Shown here one piece after another: positions 1 through 7,523 of a stretch of 18,618 nucleotides of DNA. Under the pieces are notes generated by a model. The model did not search any database. It saw only the letters and a list, made by a program, of their open reading frames with translations, and had not been told where the DNA came from. The stretch is taken from NCBI GenBank assembly GCA_043747685.1, contig JAYTOR010000102.1, forward strand, positions 1 through 18,618. Reading direction: 5' to 3'. The translations under genes were made by a program, and so were the position numbers. This DNA is from JANXUF01 sp043747685 (GTDB lineage: Bacteria; Actinomycetota; Acidimicrobiia; Acidimicrobiales; Ilumatobacteraceae). Every line of letters starts with the position of its first letter. Positions within the stretch are counted from its first letter, which is position 1.

Positions 1-263
1 CCGATCGGTTTGGCCTCGACGATCACGCCGGGATACACCGGATCTTCCAGCAGCACGAGAGCGTCGAGCGGGTCACCGTCTCCGGCGAGGGTGTCGGGGA
101 TGAAGCCATAGTCGGCTGGGTAGGTCGTCGCCGTGAAGAGGCGGCGGTCGAGGTAGACCTTGCCATCTTCGTGGTCGATCTCGTACTTGTTGCGGCTACC
201 ACGAGGAATCTCGATGACGACGTAGATGCAACCTTCATGAACTGGCTTCGGCATGTTTGCCAT
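1..263 (-). CDS. ppa: Inorganic pyrophosphatase, family I (N-terminal part, cut by window edge)
   Basis: Soluble family I pyrophosphatase, which hydrolyses PPi to two phosphates and so drives biosynthetic reactions. About 85 residues are visible; the C-terminal half lies left of the window. Counting from the ATG at 254, the usual active-site residues are present: Glu15, Lys23 and Glu25 in the IEIPRGSRNKYE block, Arg37, Tyr49, and the metal-binding DGDPLD motif (Asp59, Asp61, Asp64). The sequence closely resembles mycobacterial Ppa as I recall it. Two in-frame ATGs compete, at 263 and 254; neither has a clear Shine-Dalgarno sequence, so the start is uncertain by three codons. The gene is divergent from the aminotransferase at 330, with about 66 bases between them that must hold both promoters. 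Identity is secure; completeness cannot be judged. Confidence 0.95.
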   Translation of the reverse strand, partial: MANMPKPVHEGCIYVVIEIPRGSRNKYEIDHEDGKVYLDRRLFTATTYPADYGFIPDTLAGDGDPLDALVLLEDPVYPGVIVEAKPI

Positions 264-329
264 CGTGGCAGATTTGTCGCCGAAACCAACCGTTCTCCGG
301 GGGCTTGTTGCAAGTACCGTTGGGGTTCT

Positions 330-1532
330 ATGGATTTCCGTCGGATCACCAACCTGCCCCCGTACGTGTTTGCGATCATCAACGGCTTGAAGATCGAGGC
401 ACGTCGAGCAGGTGCCGACGTCATCGACCTCGGGTTCGGCAACCCGGACATCCCGTCGCCGCAGATCGCTGTCGACAAGCTCGCCGAATCGGCGCAGATC
501 GCCAGAAATCACCGTTATTCGATGAGCAAAGGGCTGCCGAAACTCCGTGAAGCAGTCGGCGCGCTCTACCAACGCAACTGGGGCGTCGAGCTCGATACCG
601 AGACGGAGATCACCAACACGATCGGCTCCAAGGAGGGGTTCAGCCACTTGATGTGGGTGCTGCTCGATCGTGGTGACGCAGCGATCGTGCCGAGCCCGAG
701 TTACCCCATTCACATCTACGGACCGCTGTTCGCCGGTGCCGACCTGCGCCAAGTGCCGATGCGCGGCCTCTCCGATCCGCGCACGCGCAATGACTTCACC
801 GGTGACTTCATGTCAAGCCTCGAAAACGCCTACGACGTCGGTTGGCCGAAGCCGCGCGTGCTCGTCATCTCGTTCCCGCACAACCCGACGGGTGCCTGTG
901 TCGATCTCGACTTCATGCAGCAGGTCGTCGATTTCTGCCTCGAACGCAACATGATCGTCGTCCACGACTTCGCCTACGCAGACGTCGGCTTCGACGGGTA
1001 CAAGCCGCCGTCGATCCTCCAGGCGAACAACGCAAAGGAATGCGCCGTCGAGTTCTACTCGATGACCAAGAGCTTCTCGATGGCCGGCTGGCGCTGCGCC
1101 TTCATGGTCGGCAATGCCGAGGTCGTCGCTGCGCTCGTCAAGCTCAAGAGCTACCTCGACTACGGCACGTTCCAGCCGGTGCAGATCGCCGCAACCGTCA
1201 CGATGAACGAGGCATCAGAGTACCCGAAGGAAGTCTGTTCGATCTACGAGGGTCGTCGGAATGCGTTGCTCGACGGGCTCGTCAAGATCGGTTGGGACAT
1301 CCCCAAACCGAAGGGCACGATGTTCGTCTGGGCCCCGATCCCCGAGGCCTACAAGGATCTGAACTCCGTCGAGTTCTGCTCACTGATGGTCAAGGACTGC
1401 GATGTCGCGCTGTCGCCTGGCTCCGGGTTCGGGCCGGGTGGCGAAGGCTTCGTGCGGTTCGCGCTGATCGAGAACGAGAAGCGCATCGCCCAAGGAATCC
1501 GCAACCTCAAGCGCGGCCTGCCCAAACTGTAG
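330..1532 (+). CDS. alaC: PLP-dependent aminotransferase, AlaC type (glutamate-pyruvate transaminase)
   Basis: A 400-residue cytosolic class I/II (fold-type I) aminotransferase. It matches the AlaC/YfbQ branch nearly end to end: the N-terminal RITNLPPYVF block, GFGNPD, GSKEG, the PSPSYPIHIYG segment and the C-terminal VRFALIEN block. PLP ligands are visible: Asn185 in HNPTG, Asp213 and Tyr216 in VHDFAY, Schiff-base Lys247 in SMTKSFSMAGWR, and substrate-carboxylate Arg376. Likely reaction: pyruvate plus glutamate to alanine plus 2-oxoglutarate. The related LL-diaminopimelate aminotransferases are the main alternative, but the AlaC-specific blocks argue against them. The frame is open upstream to 171, but family alignment starts at the ATG at 330; the upstream part overlaps ppa antisense and is not protein-like. 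A TACCGT hexamer ends 9 bases before the ATG. The ACT-domain gene follows after 155 bases. Confidence 0.92.
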   Translation: MDFRRITNLPPYVFAIINGLKIEARRAGADVIDLGFGNPDIPSPQIAVDKLAESAQIARNHRYSMSKGLPKLREAVGALYQRNWGVELDTETEITNTIGSKEGFSHLMWVLLDRGDAAIVPSPSYPIHIYGPLFAGADLRQVPMRGLSDPRTRNDFTGDFMSSLENAYDVGWPKPRVLVISFPHNPTGACVDLDFMQQVVDFCLERNMIVVHDFAYADVGFDGYKPPSILQANNAKECAVEFYSMTKSFSMAGWRCAFMVGNAEVVAALVKLKSYLDYGTFQPVQIAATVTMNEASEYPKEVCSIYEGRRNALLDGLVKIGWDIPKPKGTMFVWAPIPEAYKDLNSVEFCSLMVKDCDVALSPGSGFGPGGEGFVRFALIENEKRIAQGIRNLKRGLPKL

Positions 1533-1539
1533 GCGTCCG

Positions 1540-1557
1540 CGCAGCACACTCGCTGCG
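1540..1557 (+). terminator. Possible hairpin after alaC
   Basis: Inverted repeat CGCAGC / GCTGCG (1540-1545 and 1552-1557) with a six-base loop, starting seven bases after the alaC stop codon. There is no T-tract, so this is at best a weak or factor-assisted terminator. The rest of the 1533-1687 gap holds no ORF I would defend. Confidence 0.25.
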
Positions 1558-1675
1558 AACGACCGCTCCATCGTCCAACGGTCACCCCACGCGGCGTCAT
1601 CGCTGTCGCGCGCATGGTCGAAGAACGCAGGGTTACGATCCCGCAATCAACCCACGGCGAGCGCAGTGGCTGTAT

Positions 1676-1681
1676 AGAGTT
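1676..1681 (+). promoter_or_regulatory. Candidate -10 element (TAGAGT) for the ACT-domain gene
   Basis: TAGAGT ends six bases before the GTG at 1688, the spacing expected if transcription starts on the start codon. No Shine-Dalgarno sequence and no good -35 box were seen. It belongs to a set of similar hexamers found before other leading genes in this window. Confidence 0.5.
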
Positions 1682-1687
1682 CGCTCG

Positions 1688-2329
1688 GTGCAGGCGTATC
1701 TCGTGCGGATTTGGGTTCCTGATCGTCCCGGAGCACTCGGCCAGGTTGCCACGGGTATCGGCCTCGTCGGGGGTGATGTCGTCGGTATCGATATTCTCGA
1801 TCGCGGTGCGGGTAAAGCGATCGACGAGCTCGTCGTGACCATCGATTCGGCCGACGACCTCGATCGGATGATCGCGGCCATCGACGCCATCGACGGCGTC
1901 GACATCGAAGAAGTCCGCCCGATCGATGGTGAACGCCCGGAACCGACACTCGTCGTACTCGCCAAGGCAGCGCGCATCGTCGAGGCCGACGCTGAGAATC
2001 GTCTCGAACAACTGTGCCGTGAATCGCTGACGCTGCTCGAGGGAGGCTGGGCTGCAGCCGTCAGCCTGGACAACTCCGGGCTACTGGTGGAACTCGGTGA
2101 GGCACCGTCCGCCGATTGGCTGGCAGCCTTCGTTGTCGGCAGCCGTCATTTGACTGCGGCAGACGCGCTGATGTCGGCACCGCCGGATCTGGCGTGGTCG
2201 TTCCTCGAATCGCGCAACCTGGCGATCGCCGTCGGCGGGCGCTCCAGCGCCTTTCGCCCTCGGGAGCGTGAGGAGTTGGCGCTGTTGACGCGTATCGGCG
2301 CAGCGATGCTCGCCCCTTCGCATGAATAG
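1688..2329 (+). CDS. ACT-domain amino-acid-binding protein of unknown role
   Basis: A 213-residue protein, probably cytosolic. Residues 1-75 form an ACT domain: the opening LVRIWVPDRPGALGQVA is the typical first strand and ligand-loop signature (DRPGALG), and a second beta-alpha-beta repeat follows. Residues about 120-210 are not clearly assignable; the WAAAVSLDNSGLLVEL stretch and the closing AIAVGGRSSAFRPREREELALL look GAF-like, which is a guess. Proteins of this shape occur in many actinobacteria as annotated ACT-domain proteins without a tested function. ACT domains commonly sense amino acids, so its position after an alanine transaminase is suggestive but no more. The frame is open far upstream through alaC, but protein-like sequence starts only at the GTG at 1688, which also has the TAGAGT hexamer six bases ahead. 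The stop lies seven bases from the convergent glpK stop. Confidence 0.8.
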   Translation: MQAYLVRIWVPDRPGALGQVATGIGLVGGDVVGIDILDRGAGKAIDELVVTIDSADDLDRMIAAIDAIDGVDIEEVRPIDGERPEPTLVVLAKAARIVEADAENRLEQLCRESLTLLEGGWAAAVSLDNSGLLVELGEAPSADWLAAFVVGSRHLTAADALMSAPPDLAWSFLESRNLAIAVGGRSSAFRPREREELALLTRIGAAMLAPSHE

Positions 2330-2336
2330 ACCTGTC

Positions 2337-3815
2337 TCAGCCTGCAGAGCCGGCGAACCGGCGGGACCGTTCGACGGCGCGTAGCCATGTGGTGTGCGCG
2401 AGGTCGGTGAACAGGCGCTCCGGTTCCGGCGTGAATTCTGCGTCCAATCGCCACTGACCGGCGAGGTCGTCCATCGTCCACACGTCCTCTGCGAGTCCGG
2501 CGAGGAATGCCGCACCGAGCGCCGTGGTCTCCTGGTCGACCGGCCTGCGGACCGTCACGCCGAGCTGATCTGCCTGCATCTGCAGCAGCAGGTCCATCAC
2601 ACTGGCACCACCGTCGACGCGTAGCTCGATGAACGGCGTTCCGGCGTGCGCCGACATTGCGGCGACGGCATCGCGTGTTTGGAAGGCCATCGCCTCGACC
2701 ACCGCCCGTGCCAGATGGGCCTTGGTCGTCCCGCGGGTGATCCCGATGATCATTCCTCTGGCGTGCGGGTCCCACCACGGGCTGCCGAGCCCGGTGAACG
2801 CCGGCACGATGAAGACGCCCCCGTTGTCGGCGACGCTGGCCGCGAGGGGACCGATCTCGGCAGCACTGGCGATGATGCCGAGGCCGTCCCTGAGCCACTG
2901 CACGGCTGCGCCGGTCACGAAGATCGCTCCCTCGAGCGCGTAGTTGGTCGTCCCATCACCGAGGGTCCAAGCGACGGTCGTCAGCATCCCGTCAGCAGGC
3001 TCGGGGCACTGTTCGCCGACGTTCATCAGCACGAAACTGCCGGTGCCGTATGTGTTCTTGACCATGCCAGGCTGGAAGCAGGTCTGGCCGAACAGGGCGG
3101 CCTGCTGATCTCCCGCAATACCGGAGACCGGGATGCCTGCGGGGATTCCGGAGTTGGCAGCGGTCAGCCCGAAACGGCCGGAGGACGGACGAACGGATGG
3201 GAGTGCGCTGATCGGAACACCGAGCAGGTCTGCCATCTGTTCGCTCCAACGCAGCGTGCGGATGTCGAAGAGCATCGTGCGGCTGGCATTGGTGGTGTCC
3301 GTCGCGTGCACTGCGCCGCCTGTCAGGTTCCAGAGAATCCAACTGTCGACCGTTCCGAGTGCCAGCGAGGGCGAGTTCTCGACACCGTGTTGCAACAGCC
3401 ACGCGAATTTCGTACCGGAGAAATACGGGTCGAGCACCAGGCCGGTCGTCTGGCGAACGAGGGAAAGATGGCCGTCGGCCGCTAGTCGCTCGCACACATC
3501 GGCGGTACGGCGGTCCTGCCAGACGATCGCCTTGGCCAATGGCGTTCCCGTTGTGCGGTCCCATGCGACCACCGTTTCACGCTGATTGGTGATCCCGATG
3601 GCAGCGATGGCGGCACCGTGGAGCGCGTCGATGACCTCGACGAGCGTTGCTACGACGGCCCCCCAGATCTCGGTCGCATCGTGCTCGACCCACCCGGGCT
3701 GCGGGAAGGACTGGGTGAACTCTCGGTATGCGGCGACCGGTGCACGCCCATCGTCGAATACCGCTCGGCTGCGGACGCCCGTCGTGCCGGCGTCGATTGC
3801 AATCACGATCCCCAT
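2337..3815 (-). CDS. glpK: Glycerol kinase
   Basis: A 492-residue FGGY-family kinase, the usual GlpK length, converting glycerol and ATP to sn-glycerol-3-phosphate. It follows E. coli GlpK along its whole length: Asp8 in AIDAGTTG (phosphate-binding loop), GITNQRET (Arg79, Glu80), VDSWILWNLTGG, DTTNASRTMLFD, catalytic Asp236 in GIAGDQQAALFGQ, KNTYGTGSFVLMN, and VPAFTGLGSPWWDP near the ATP site. The start is the ATG at 3815. The open frame reaches 4004, but the added residues are arginine-rich shadow sequence of the upstream gene. That gene stops 7 bases before this ATG, so the two are probably co-transcribed and translationally coupled; no good Shine-Dalgarno is visible. No glpF or glpD lies in the window. 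The stop is 7 bases from the convergent ACT gene stop. Confidence 0.96.
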   Translation of the reverse strand: MGIVIAIDAGTTGVRSRAVFDDGRAPVAAYREFTQSFPQPGWVEHDATEIWGAVVATLVEVIDALHGAAIAAIGITNQRETVVAWDRTTGTPLAKAIVWQDRRTADVCERLAADGHLSLVRQTTGLVLDPYFSGTKFAWLLQHGVENSPSLALGTVDSWILWNLTGGAVHATDTTNASRTMLFDIRTLRWSEQMADLLGVPISALPSVRPSSGRFGLTAANSGIPAGIPVSGIAGDQQAALFGQTCFQPGMVKNTYGTGSFVLMNVGEQCPEPADGMLTTVAWTLGDGTTNYALEGAIFVTGAAVQWLRDGLGIIASAAEIGPLAASVADNGGVFIVPAFTGLGSPWWDPHARGMIIGITRGTTKAHLARAVVEAMAFQTRDAVAAMSAHAGTPFIELRVDGGASVMDLLLQMQADQLGVTVRRPVDQETTALGAAFLAGLAEDVWTMDDLAGQWRLDAEFTPEPERLFTDLAHTTWLRAVERSRRFAGSAG

Positions 3816-3822
3816 GGTCAGG

Positions 3823-4254
3823 TCAGTGTTTGCGGGTCTTCGTGGTGCGGCGCGGGTGCTGACTCGGGCCGGTGGTGGTGCGGCTGGTCGGTGCCGGCTT
3901 CTGGCGCGGGCCGTCTGCGTACGACTGTGAACTGGACGACGTCGAAGAGCCTGCCCGCGAACGTGACGATCCGCGTCCGCCGCCGGTGCGCATGTTGCGC
4001 GCATCGATCCGCGCCTGACGGGCTTCGGCGATCTCCTGCTTGCTACGCAGGAAGGGCAGCTTCCAACCGAACTTCGTTAGTACGACCATCAACGTTCCAG
4101 CGAAGAGAACGCCGACCACCAGGCCGGGGAGCGACGAACCGATGCTGCTGCTGCGATTGGACAGGATGAATACGAAGAAGACGATGACCGCATAGAGCGT
4201 CAGGTAGATGCCGAGCTTTTTCCACGGCACCTGTCGAGAAGAGTCCCAAGCCAT
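3823..4254 (-). CDS. Small membrane protein with basic, low-complexity C-terminus
   Basis: A 143-residue protein I do not recognise as a named family. From the ATG at 4254 there are two predicted membrane helices, roughly residues 15-32 (LGIYLTLYAVIVFFVFIL) and 42-60 (LPGLVVGVLFAGTLMVVLT). A charged linker follows, then a tail rich in Ser, Arg, Thr and Pro (about residues 88-143) ending TKTRKH. The tail should be cytosolic if the N-terminus is inside, and its charge would suit binding to nucleic acid or acidic lipid; that is inference. A TTG at 4260 is two codons upstream, but the ATG is preferred because the hexamer TAGGCA ends six bases before it. It is the first gene of a pair with glpK and diverges from pfkA across a 43-base gap. 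Confidence 0.75.
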   Translation of the reverse strand: MAWDSSRQVPWKKLGIYLTLYAVIVFFVFILSNRSSSIGSSLPGLVVGVLFAGTLMVVLTKFGWKLPFLRSKQEIAEARQARIDARNMRTGGGRGSSRSRAGSSTSSSSQSYADGPRQKPAPTSRTTTGPSQHPRRTTKTRKH

Positions 4255-4260
4255 CTGCAA

Positions 4261-4266
4261 TGCCTA
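4261..4266 (-). promoter_or_regulatory. Candidate -10 element (TAGGCA) for the membrane protein-glpK transcript
   Basis: On the minus strand TAGGCA ends six bases before the ATG at 4254. It is weaker than its counterparts because the last base is A rather than T. It sits in the same 43-base divergent gap as the pfkA element. Confidence 0.35.
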
Positions 4267-4284
4267 GCACGCGTCGCCGGGCCG

Positions 4285-4290
4285 TACCCT
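4285..4290 (+). promoter_or_regulatory. Candidate -10 element (TACCCT) for pfkA
   Basis: TACCCT ends seven bases before the pfkA GTG at 4298, with no Shine-Dalgarno sequence between them, consistent with a leaderless transcript. No convincing -35 box was found. Confidence 0.55.
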
Positions 4291-4297
4291 ATGTTCG

Positions 4298-5332
4298 GTG
4301 CGCGTAGGACTCCTCACCGGTGGCGGCGACTGCCCCGGACTCAACGCCGTGATCCGCGCCATCGTCCGTAAGGGCAAGACGGTATACGACGACGAGCTGA
4401 TCGGCTTCTACGACGCGTGGGACGGCGTCATCGAGCAGCGTTCGATCTCCCTCGATGTGCTGATGTTGCGCGGCATGCTGCCGAAGGGCGGCACGATGCT
4501 CGGTACCAGGCGCGGCAATCCGTACGACCGCGAGGGCGGGGTCGAGGCGGTGCGCAGGACGTTCGACGAGATGCAGCTCGAAGCGTTGATCGTCATCGGC
4601 GGCAACGGCTCGCTGTCGGTCGCCTCCCGGCTGCACGCCGATTTCGGGCTGCCGATCCTCGGCGTTCCGAAGACGATCGACAACGACATCTTCGGCACCG
4701 ATGTCACCTTCGGGTTCCACACCGCGGTGCAGATCGCCACGGACGCCATCGACCGATTGCACACGACCGCCGAGAGCCATGACCGGGTGATGGTCGTCGA
4801 GGTCATGGGCCGACATTCTGGCTGGATCGCCACCTATGCGGGAATTGCCGGCGGCGCCACGGTGGTGTTGATTCCGGAGGAACCATTTGACATCGACGAA
4901 GTCTGTGCGCTGCTCGCCCGACGTCACGAGCGTGCCCGATATGCCTCCATCGTCGTCGTGGCCGAAGGGGCCATGCCGATCGAAGGCTCACTGGAGATCG
5001 CCGATCGCGGCGTCGACCGCTACGGCCACAAACGCCTCGGCGGGATCGCCTCGATCGTTGCAGAAGCGATTGAAGAGCGCACGAGCTACGAAGCTCGCGT
5101 CGTGCAGATCGGCCACGTGCAGCGCGGCGGTACGCCGACGGCCTACGACCGGGTGTTGTCGACCCGCTACGGGTTGGCGGCGATCGACGCAGCCCACGAC
5201 GGAGCATGGGGGCAGCTTGTCGTGCTGCGCGGTCGCGAAGTCGAGCGTGTTCCGCTCGCCGACGCTGCCGGGCGCACACGGACGATCGACATGCCGCTCT
5301 ATCGCGACGTCGCCAAAGTTTTCTTCGGGTAG
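4298..5332 (+). CDS. pfkA: 6-phosphofructokinase, PfkA family, group III-like
   Basis: A 344-residue phosphofructokinase, phosphorylating fructose 6-phosphate to the 1,6-bisphosphate in glycolysis. It resembles mycobacterial PfkA from end to end. Visible motifs are GGGDCPGLNAVIRA (8-21, phosphate loop), KGGTMLGT (63-70), PKTIDND (124-130, catalytic Asp128), MGRHSGW (170-176) and GHVQRGGTPTAYDR (272-285). Gly104 with Lys125 is the pattern of group III enzymes; Gly104 normally indicates ATP rather than PPi as donor. Residue 103 is Asn (GGNGS), whereas E. coli has Asp and mycobacteria have Glu; this acidic residue lies at the Mg-nucleotide site, so the change is odd. The GTG start is supported by the TACCCT hexamer and by the family N-terminus. 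The gene is monocistronic, ending 8 bases from the convergent lipoprotein gene. Confidence 0.94.
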   Translation: MRVGLLTGGGDCPGLNAVIRAIVRKGKTVYDDELIGFYDAWDGVIEQRSISLDVLMLRGMLPKGGTMLGTRRGNPYDREGGVEAVRRTFDEMQLEALIVIGGNGSLSVASRLHADFGLPILGVPKTIDNDIFGTDVTFGFHTAVQIATDAIDRLHTTAESHDRVMVVEVMGRHSGWIATYAGIAGGATVVLIPEEPFDIDEVCALLARRHERARYASIVVVAEGAMPIEGSLEIADRGVDRYGHKRLGGIASIVAEAIEERTSYEARVVQIGHVQRGGTPTAYDRVLSTRYGLAAIDAAHDGAWGQLVVLRGREVERVPLADAAGRTRTIDMPLYRDVAKVFFG

Positions 5333-5340
5333 CGGAGTGC

Positions 5341-6000
5341 TCAGGCCGTCGAGTCCGGGGTCTGCGACGGCACCGCTGGGAAGTCCGGCTGCGAGGACGG
5401 GTCGCGCTCGGGAAAATCGAACTTCGTCAACGGGGCCGTCGTCGACGTGCCGTTGCCGCGCGTCCATTCATGCGGCAAGCCGTCGACTTCGAGTTGCACC
5501 GAGTCGATTCCCTGCAGATCGCACGCCGTGAAGACGATCTGGGCGACGGCATCGACAAGCGCATCACCTGACGTCTGCAGAAGCGTGTCACTCACATCGA
5601 TGAGCAGCACCTGGTTACCCAGCTCGACCGTTCGTTTGAGCACGGTGCCCGGCGGGATGTTCGTACGTAACCGTTGGCTCCGGTCGTCGTCGTTCGGCCC
5701 GGCGAACAGCGTCGTCAACACATTCTGAGGAGTGGGCGATTCCGCACGGCCGACGGGTTTGAGCTGGGAGGGACCGCTGCTGACCTGGGGTGCGAGCAGG
5801 TAGATGGTCGACTGTGCCCCGGATTCGATGGCGATCGAGGTGCCGACCGCTGAAATCGACGGCTTCTCGTCGTCGCTAATGTCTCGTGGACCGGCATCGA
5901 CACGAATCGAGCAGGCGGCACACAGCGCGACGAGCCCTCCGGCCAGCAGTTGCCGCCTGGTGATCGCCCGCCCGTTCTGACGCTGGTGACGCCCGTTCAT
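5341..6000 (-). CDS. GerMN-domain lipoprotein, short LpqB-like protein of the mtrAB operon
   Basis: A 219-residue predicted exported lipoprotein. The N-terminus has a twin-arginine-like motif (TRRQLLAGG, residues 14-22), a short hydrophobic stretch and a lipobox ending at Cys30 (LCAAC; Cys at -3 is atypical). Residues about 65-180 resemble a GerMN domain: NVLTTLFAGPNDDDR, IPPGTVLKR and ISDTLL-type VSDTLLQTSGDALVDAVAQIVFTACDL. The last 40 residues are Pro/Ser/Asp-rich. Its start codon overlaps the stop of the upstream sensor kinase (ATGA), and a response regulator precedes the kinase. This is the mtrA-mtrB-lpqB gene order of actinobacteria, where LpqB is a lipoprotein that modulates MtrB. Canonical LpqB is much longer, adding Gmad and beta-propeller-like regions that are absent here. 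Export and function are inferred from family and position. Confidence 0.85.
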   Translation of the reverse strand: MNGRHQRQNGRAITRRQLLAGGLVALCAACSIRVDAGPRDISDDEKPSISAVGTSIAIESGAQSTIYLLAPQVSSGPSQLKPVGRAESPTPQNVLTTLFAGPNDDDRSQRLRTNIPPGTVLKRTVELGNQVLLIDVSDTLLQTSGDALVDAVAQIVFTACDLQGIDSVQLEVDGLPHEWTRGNGTSTTAPLTKFDFPERDPSSQPDFPAVPSQTPDSTA

Positions 6001-7514
6001 ACGCCGACCTCTTCAGCGGGCAGTTCGATGACGAAGCGCGCGCCACTCTCGCCGTCTCGTCGGTCCTCGACCCAGACCCGGCCCCCGTGCATCCTCACGT
6101 CCTCGTCGACGAGCGCCAGACCGAGTCCTGCGCCCTCGCTCAAGCTGCGGCGTCCTGCTGAACCTCCGCGGGCGAAACGCTCGAACACCAGGCTCCGTTC
6201 CTCCATCGGCACGCCTGCACCGTGATCTTCGACGGCGATCCAGGCGTGGCCGAGCGGGTCGGTCTCACCGGCGACCTCGCTGACGTCGATCGAGATTTCA
6301 CCACTGCCGTAGAACCTCGCATTGTCGAGCAGGTTGGCGACGACACGCGCCAAGCGGCGCTTGTCTCCGGCGATCACCAGGGCCTCGCCTCGATCGCTGA
6401 CGCGGATCGTGGCGTCCGGAACGCTGCTGACGGCGACGGCTTGGCGCACGAACTCGGCGAGCACGAGGTCCTCGCGGTTGAGTCGGATGGCGCCGGCGTC
6501 GAAGCGAGAGATCTCCAAGAGGTCTTCGACGAGACCTTGGAATCGAGTGACGTCGCCGACGAGCAGATCGAGTGCGGCGCGCGATTTTTCATCGGGGAGT
6601 TCCTCGCGGCGGCTGCTGAGCACCTCCGCAGAGGCGGACAGCGTCATCAGCGGAGACCGCAGTTCGTGGCTGACGTCAGATGCGAATCTGGCGTCTCGCT
6701 CGACGCGCGCCTGCAATGCGGCAGCCATGTCGTTGAACGAGATCGCCAGCAACCGCAGATCCGGGTCGTCCGTCGGTTCGAGGCGGGTGTCCAGGCGTCC
6801 GCCGGCGATCGCCTTCGCTGCCTGCGCCGCCTCGGCGAGCGGTCGCACGGCTCGGCGCGAGGCGAGCGCCCCGAGCAGCATGCCGATACCCGTCGTCACG
6901 ATTGCCGCAGCGAGCAGCGACCGGCCGACGCCACTCAACGTCGACTGCACCTCGGCAAGGGAACTGAATTCGAAGTAGGCAGCGTTCTGTTCCGGCAGCG
7001 GGATGCCGACAAGAATCTGCGGCTCGCCGTGAATACTGATGACCATCCGCGAAGCAACGAGGTCATGGAACACCCGCGTCTGCAGCGCCGTCGGGATCTG
7101 CGCCCGGCCGAACGTCAGCACGGCGATCCACTGGCCCTGTACTTCGACGACTGCCTGGGTGACACCGAAGTTGTGCAGACGATTGGTTATCTGGCTCGCC
7201 GTTGGTTCCGATGCGAGGTCGCCCTGGAGTGCACGCGCGTTGCGATACGCCTGGTCGATGGCGGAGTGATCGCGCTGCCGCAGGAGCGAGTTCTGGGCGA
7301 AGCTGTACGTCGCAGCTGCGAGAAATGCGGACAATGCTAACGATCCGAGCGAAAAGGTCAGGAAAATGCGCCGGCGCAGCGCCGGCTTCTGTGGTCGGAG
7401 GCGAATCCACAGCCGGGAAAGACGGCGACGCCAACTCAGCCTGACGGGCCGCAGCATGACGACCGGAAGTTGTGCGGTGACGTCGACCGGCGGGACGTCG
7501 TCCACGTCAGACAC
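5997..7514 (-). CDS. Membrane sensor histidine kinase, MtrB-like
   Basis: A 505-residue inner-membrane kinase partnered with the response regulator just upstream. It has a basic cytosolic N-terminus (1-49), TM1 about 50-73, an extracytoplasmic domain of about 125 residues, TM2 about 199-220, a HAMP linker about 220-272 and a DHp domain with FASDVSHELRSPL, phospho-acceptor His283. The catalytic ATPase domain shows the N box NLLDN (394-398), G1 EDHGAGVP (429-436), F box FERF and G2 GAGLGLAL (461-468), so all key motifs are present. The GTG start at 7514 follows the regulator stop by 9 bases, and the stop overlaps the lipoprotein ATG, implying a single operon. MtrB in mycobacteria senses envelope or osmotic state and cell-division status; that role is transferred by family and gene order. 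Assignment to MtrB rather than another HAMP kinase rests largely on context. Confidence 0.92.
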   Translation of the reverse strand: MSDVDDVPPVDVTAQLPVVMLRPVRLSWRRRLSRLWIRLRPQKPALRRRIFLTFSLGSLALSAFLAAATYSFAQNSLLRQRDHSAIDQAYRNARALQGDLASEPTASQITNRLHNFGVTQAVVEVQGQWIAVLTFGRAQIPTALQTRVFHDLVASRMVISIHGEPQILVGIPLPEQNAAYFEFSSLAEVQSTLSGVGRSLLAAAIVTTGIGMLLGALASRRAVRPLAEAAQAAKAIAGGRLDTRLEPTDDPDLRLLAISFNDMAAALQARVERDARFASDVSHELRSPLMTLSASAEVLSSRREELPDEKSRAALDLLVGDVTRFQGLVEDLLEISRFDAGAIRLNREDLVLAEFVRQAVAVSSVPDATIRVSDRGEALVIAGDKRRLARVVANLLDNARFYGSGEISIDVSEVAGETDPLGHAWIAVEDHGAGVPMEERSLVFERFARGGSAGRRSLSEGAGLGLALVDEDVRMHGGRVWVEDRRDGESGARFVIELPAEEVGV

Positions 7515-7523
7515 AAAGGCCTG

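Noticed and set aside
842..1687. Upstream open part of the ACT-domain frame
   Set aside because: It overlaps alaC out of frame and is Arg-rich and unlike protein; ACT similarity starts at the GTG at 1688.
6222..7340. 372-codon open frame antisense to the sensor kinase gene
   Set aside because: Rich in Arg, Asp and Gly with no motif; the kinase on the other strand is complete.
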